This document shows, piece after piece, positions 5,904 through 8,367 of a DNA stretch of 8,367 bases. The position numbers and the translations under genes are program-made. The notes below the pieces were generated by a model. It was not told the origin of the DNA and did not search any database. It was given only the letters and a program-made list of their open reading frames with translations. This stretch comes from JBGTLW01 sp964614575 (lineage in GTDB: Bacteria > Planctomycetota > Phycisphaerae > Phycisphaerales > Phycisphaeraceae): the NCBI GenBank assembly GCA_964614575.1, contig CAZTLX010000194.1, forward strand, positions 1-8,367, given 5' to 3'. How positions within the stretch are numbered: the stretch's first letter is position 1; each line of letters opens with the position of its first letter.

Positions 5904-8039
5904 ATGTTTAACTTTGATCTCACCACCCTCCTCGCGTTCGCCGGCCTGATCCTCGGGTTCAGCTTCCTGATCTTCGTGCATGAGTTGGGCCACTTCGCCG
6001 TCGCGAAGATGGTCGGCATCAAGTGTACGCAGTTCGCGATCGGCTTCGGGCAGGCGCTGCTGGCCTACCGCAAGGGCATCGGCTTCCGCGTGGGCACGAC
6101 CGAGCCGGAGTACGAACGCCGCATCCGCGCTTACCTGGCCGAGCACGGCGAAGGGGAAGCGGGGGCCGAAGACCGCAAGCACGAGAACGCCGCGATCGAC
6201 CGCGCCGCCGCGGCCCTGGGCCTGGGCGAGACCGAGTATCGCCTCAACTGGATGCCGCTGGGCGGCTACGTGAAGATGCTCGGGCAGGAGGACATGGACC
6301 CCGCCGCCCGCTCCAACGACCCGCGCTCATTCAACAGCAAGTCGGTCGGCGCCCGGTTCTGGGTGTTGTCGGCCGGCGTGATCATGAACATGATCTTTGG
6401 CGCGATCTTCCTGGCCGTGGCGTTCTCGCCTTGGCTGGGCGTCGAGTTCCCCGCGCCGCAGATCGGCATGGTCAAGCCCGGCTCGCCGGCCGATACGACG
6501 TTCGCCAACGGCCACGGCGACGACCCCGCGTACCGCGGCCTGCAGATCGGCGACCGCGTCGTCCGCGTCAACGGCAAAGAGGCCAACGACTTCATGGTGC
6601 TGCGGCTGGCCACCGCGCTGGGCGCGCGCGATGAGCCGGTGACGATCGAGGTCGAGCGCGAGATCGGTGAGCAGAAGCGTATCCTGACCTACGACATCAT
6701 TCCACAACTCGGCGGCCCGGAGAACATGCTCACCGCCGGCGTCGCGCCGAGCTTCGAGCTCACCGTGGACAAGCTGATTCGCGACGGGGAGGCGGTCGGC
6801 ACCTCGGTGTTCAGTTCCCTGCGCGACGCGGGTATCGAGCCGGGCATGGTCATCGTCGAGGCGGCCGGCGCACCGATCGTTAACTACGGCCAGTACATGC
6901 GGGCGCTGATCAAAGCGCGAGGCGAGAAAGTCCCGTTGACCCTACGTGATCCGGATTCGGGGCGGCAGGTGACGGTGGCACTGGCCGCCGCCCCCAGCCT
7001 GACGGTGGGTCCCGACGACGGCTACCCGCACCTGCTGGGCTTCGTGCCGGCGACGACGGTGGTGCCCACGGCGAGCGGCCCCAGCGCGGGCAAGGTTTTG
7101 CCGAATGACATCGTCGCCCACCTCGGCGGTCGGCGCTATCCGACCACGGAGGAATTGATCGATGAAGTGGAAGCGATGGCCGGGCAACCGATCGGGGTGG
7201 TGGTCCTGCGCGACGGGGAAGAAATCGACCTCGGGAAGATCACGCCCAAGTCCGGCAAGCTCGGGTTGAACCTCAACGTTGCGCTGGACCGGGCGGTGAT
7301 CGGCCGGGTGATGCCCGACACGCCCGCGGCCTTGATGGAATCCCAGGGCGAGCCCTTACCCGCGGGCAGCCGGATCATCGCGGTGGGGGATCAGCCCGTG
7401 CAGACATGGGCGGACGTGCAACGCGAGCTGGTCGCGAGTTCCGCCGAGGGGCAAACCACGATCGCGCTGACCTTCGAGCTGGCGGTCAAAGACAGCCCGA
7501 CGATGACGGCCGAGCTGCCGCTGGATGAGGCCGCGACCCAGGCGTTGGCGGCGACCTTCTGGATGGACCCGATGGAGATCGTGCTGCGGACGATGAATGT
7601 CACGGTCAAGGGGGAAAACATCGTCGAAGCCGCGGGCATCGGCGTGCAGAAGACGCACGAATTCATGTTGCAGACCTACGTCACGCTGGTGCGGCTGTTT
7701 CAGGGCACGGTGCGGATGTCGCACCTGCGCGGGCCGGTGGGCATCGTGGACGAAGGGACGAGGATCGCCACGCGCGGTTTCCCGTACCTCCTGTTCTTCC
7801 TCGGCCTGATCAGCGTGAACCTCGCGGTGATCAACTTCCTGCCGATCCCGATCGTCGATGGCGGGCACATCGTGTTTCTCATCATCGAGAAACTCAAGGG
7901 CTCACCCGTCAGCGGACGTGTGCAGACCTATGCGTCCCTGGGCGGGCTTGCGGTGATCGGCTTTGTGTTCCTCTCCACGCTCTACTACGACGTGGGACGC
8001 CTGGGCGTGACAGACTGGCTGGCCGGGCTTTTCGGCTAA
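5904..8039 (+). CDS. rseP: RIP metalloprotease RseP (site-2 protease), enlarged
   Basis: Inner-membrane zinc protease of the site-2 family; E. coli RseP cleaves anti-sigma factor RseA within the membrane and clears signal-peptide remnants. The zinc motif HELGH is residues 26-30 in the first membrane segment (about 8-25). The third zinc ligand lies in NFLPIPIVDGG, Asp652. Further membrane segments are about 152-175, 626-648 and 677-697. LGGYVKML and FNSKSVGARF follow the family pattern. At 711 residues it is much longer than E. coli RseP (450), for two reasons. About 49 extra charged residues (roughly 58-108) lie between GFG and TEYRL. The periplasmic part holds about four PDZ-like modules (near 187-255, 295-362, 377-445, 465-530); the first and last are clearest, the second weak. 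Start ATG 5904 has only an A-rich weak Shine-Dalgarno (AAGAAAA). Its own substrate here is unknown; no anti-sigma gene is visible. Confidence 0.94.
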   Translation: MFNFDLTTLLAFAGLILGFSFLIFVHELGHFAVAKMVGIKCTQFAIGFGQALLAYRKGIGFRVGTTEPEYERRIRAYLAEHGEGEAGAEDRKHENAAIDRAAAALGLGETEYRLNWMPLGGYVKMLGQEDMDPAARSNDPRSFNSKSVGARFWVLSAGVIMNMIFGAIFLAVAFSPWLGVEFPAPQIGMVKPGSPADTTFANGHGDDPAYRGLQIGDRVVRVNGKEANDFMVLRLATALGARDEPVTIEVEREIGEQKRILTYDIIPQLGGPENMLTAGVAPSFELTVDKLIRDGEAVGTSVFSSLRDAGIEPGMVIVEAAGAPIVNYGQYMRALIKARGEKVPLTLRDPDSGRQVTVALAAAPSLTVGPDDGYPHLLGFVPATTVVPTASGPSAGKVLPNDIVAHLGGRRYPTTEELIDEVEAMAGQPIGVVVLRDGEEIDLGKITPKSGKLGLNLNVALDRAVIGRVMPDTPAALMESQGEPLPAGSRIIAVGDQPVQTWADVQRELVASSAEGQTTIALTFELAVKDSPTMTAELPLDEAATQALAATFWMDPMEIVLRTMNVTVKGENIVEAAGIGVQKTHEFMLQTYVTLVRLFQGTVRMSHLRGPVGIVDEGTRIATRGFPYLLFFLGLISVNLAVINFLPIPIVDGGHIVFLIIEKLKGSPVSGRVQTYASLGGLAVIGFVFLSTLYYDVGRLGVTDWLAGLFG

Positions 8040-8106
8040 CTCCCCCCGCCCCCCGGAAGCTGCCCCAGCATGTCTGCCCCGCAAGTGTGCTCCATATGTG
8101 CGTCTG

Positions 8107-8118
8107 AAAACGCGTTTT
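8107..8118. promoter_or_regulatory. 12-bp perfect palindrome, possible operator
   Basis: AAAACGCGTTTT is perfectly self-complementary and lies in the less GC-rich gap after rseP, 155 bp before the next start codon. Its position would suit a dimeric regulator of the gene at 8274, but no known operator is recognised and chance cannot be excluded. Confidence 0.25.
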
Positions 8119-8140
8119 GGGGGTGCGGGTTGGCAACTTG

Positions 8141-8156
8141 GTTAAGCGGGTTTAAC
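8141..8156. promoter_or_regulatory. GTTAA-N6-TTAAC inverted repeat, possible operator
   Basis: GTTAA at 8141-8145 and TTAAC at 8152-8156 form an inverted repeat spaced by 6 bp, 22 bp after the palindrome at 8107-8118. It is a possible protein-binding site for the downstream gene; there is no independent support. Confidence 0.25.
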
Positions 8157-8219
8157 GCGGGCTGGAGCATTGGCACGGCAGGTAGGCGTTTATCCAGCTA
8201 CGCCACATCCGGGATTCCA

Positions 8220-8225
8220 TATACT
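8220..8225 (+). promoter_or_regulatory. Possible -10 box (TATACT) upstream of the gene at 8274
   Basis: TATACT is a good match to the sigma-70 -10 hexamer and lies about 49 bp before the ATG at 8274. No convincing -35 hexamer is found 16-18 bp upstream (GCTACG at 17 bp), and there is no TG extension, so this is weak. The whole 8040-8273 gap is less GC-rich than the genes around it and holds no gene I can support; a promoter for the next gene is the most likely content. Confidence 0.25.
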
Positions 8226-8273
8226 GTCCTGCTTCCTCGCGCCCTGTTCACCCACCGGTCTATCACTTAGCCC

Positions 8274-8367
8274 ATGCGTTTAACGATCACGCTTATCGCG
8301 CTGTTGCTCGGGTTCGCCGTCGTCGGCGGGATGTTCTATCACGCCACCCAGCAAGACCGCCCCGCCG
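8274..8367 (+). CDS. Unidentified protein with N-terminal membrane or signal segment (3' end outside window)
   Basis: An ATG at 8274 opens a frame that runs off the window after 31 codons. The visible N-terminus is MRLT followed by a hydrophobic stretch of about 16-18 residues (ITLIALLLGFAVVGGMF) and then a polar, proline-containing segment. This looks like a signal peptide or a single N-terminal membrane anchor with little positive charge. Too little is visible to name the family. No clear Shine-Dalgarno precedes it. It is 234 bp after rseP on the same strand, and that gap suggests its own promoter rather than co-transcription. Confidence 0.55.
   Translation, partial: MRLTITLIALLLGFAVVGGMFYHATQQDRPA

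Noticed and set aside
5052..6182. 376-codon open frame on the - strand across dxr, the gap and rseP
   Set aside because: It is antisense to two well-supported genes and reads through the repeat elements; no domain is seen.
7384..7394. GGGGATCAG inside rseP, resembling one heptad
   Set aside because: It is a single unit encoding the normal PDZ residues AVGDQPV, with no tandem neighbours; not counted as repeat.
8171..8187. Sigma-54-like TGGCACG upstream of the partial gene
   Set aside because: The -24 GG is not followed by GC at the required 10-bp spacing, and no TTGC -12 box is present.
8140..8215. tRNA-like look of the - strand (TAGCTGGATAAACGC)
   Set aside because: Only a D-arm-like stretch is present. 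No anticodon stem pairs and there is no T-arm GTTCRANTC.
8070..8270. 66-codon frame on the + strand with a CSIC...CG pattern
   Set aside because: It covers a promoter-like gap of lower GC, has no ribosome-binding site and matches no family I know. The cysteines are too few and irregular to call a zinc ribbon.

Overview
The window is high-GC chromosomal DNA with five clear housekeeping genes and one partial gene, all on the + strand. In order they are: the 3' end of metK (S-adenosylmethionine synthase), ptsI (PTS enzyme I), an RNase E/G gene, dxr (DXP reductoisomerase), rseP (site-2 intramembrane protease), and the first 31 codons of an unidentified membrane-anchored or exported protein. The high GC, the enlarged RseP with several PDZ-like modules, and the RNase E tail with Arg-rich blocks suggest a member of the Planctomycetota, perhaps class Phycisphaerae. 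That placement is an inference from protein character, not something the sequence proves.

Layout: metK ends at 351. A 100-bp gap follows, filled by G-rich heptad repeats in opposite orientations. ptsI runs 452-2221 with all catalytic residues intact. After a 116-bp gap comes the RNase E/G gene (2338-4533), whose catalytic and zinc-link residues keep E. coli RNase E spacing and whose tail alternates acidic and Arg-rich blocks. dxr starts on a GTGA overlap with the RNase stop, behind a good Shine-Dalgarno, so the two are translationally linked. A 114-bp gap, most of it bounded by 29-bp inverted repeats, leads to rseP (5904-8039). The 234 bp after rseP are less GC-rich, contain two palindromes and no convincing gene, and lead into the partial gene at 8274.

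The genes serve central functions: methyl-donor supply, PEP-dependent phosphoryl transfer, RNA turnover, the first committed MEP-pathway step to isoprenoids, and envelope-stress proteolysis. dxr and rseP are also near neighbours in E. coli, but there uppS and cdsA, among others, lie between them; here they are adjacent.

I see no new defence, mobile or biosynthetic system. The most interesting signal is two unrelated families of short-period repeats (a 7-bp family, consensus GGGWYCR, and a 10-bp family, about GCRAATVAAC). Both have entered dxr: one as an in-frame insert in a variable loop, the other forming the last codons and stop. The heptad family also creates canonical G-quadruplex motifs.
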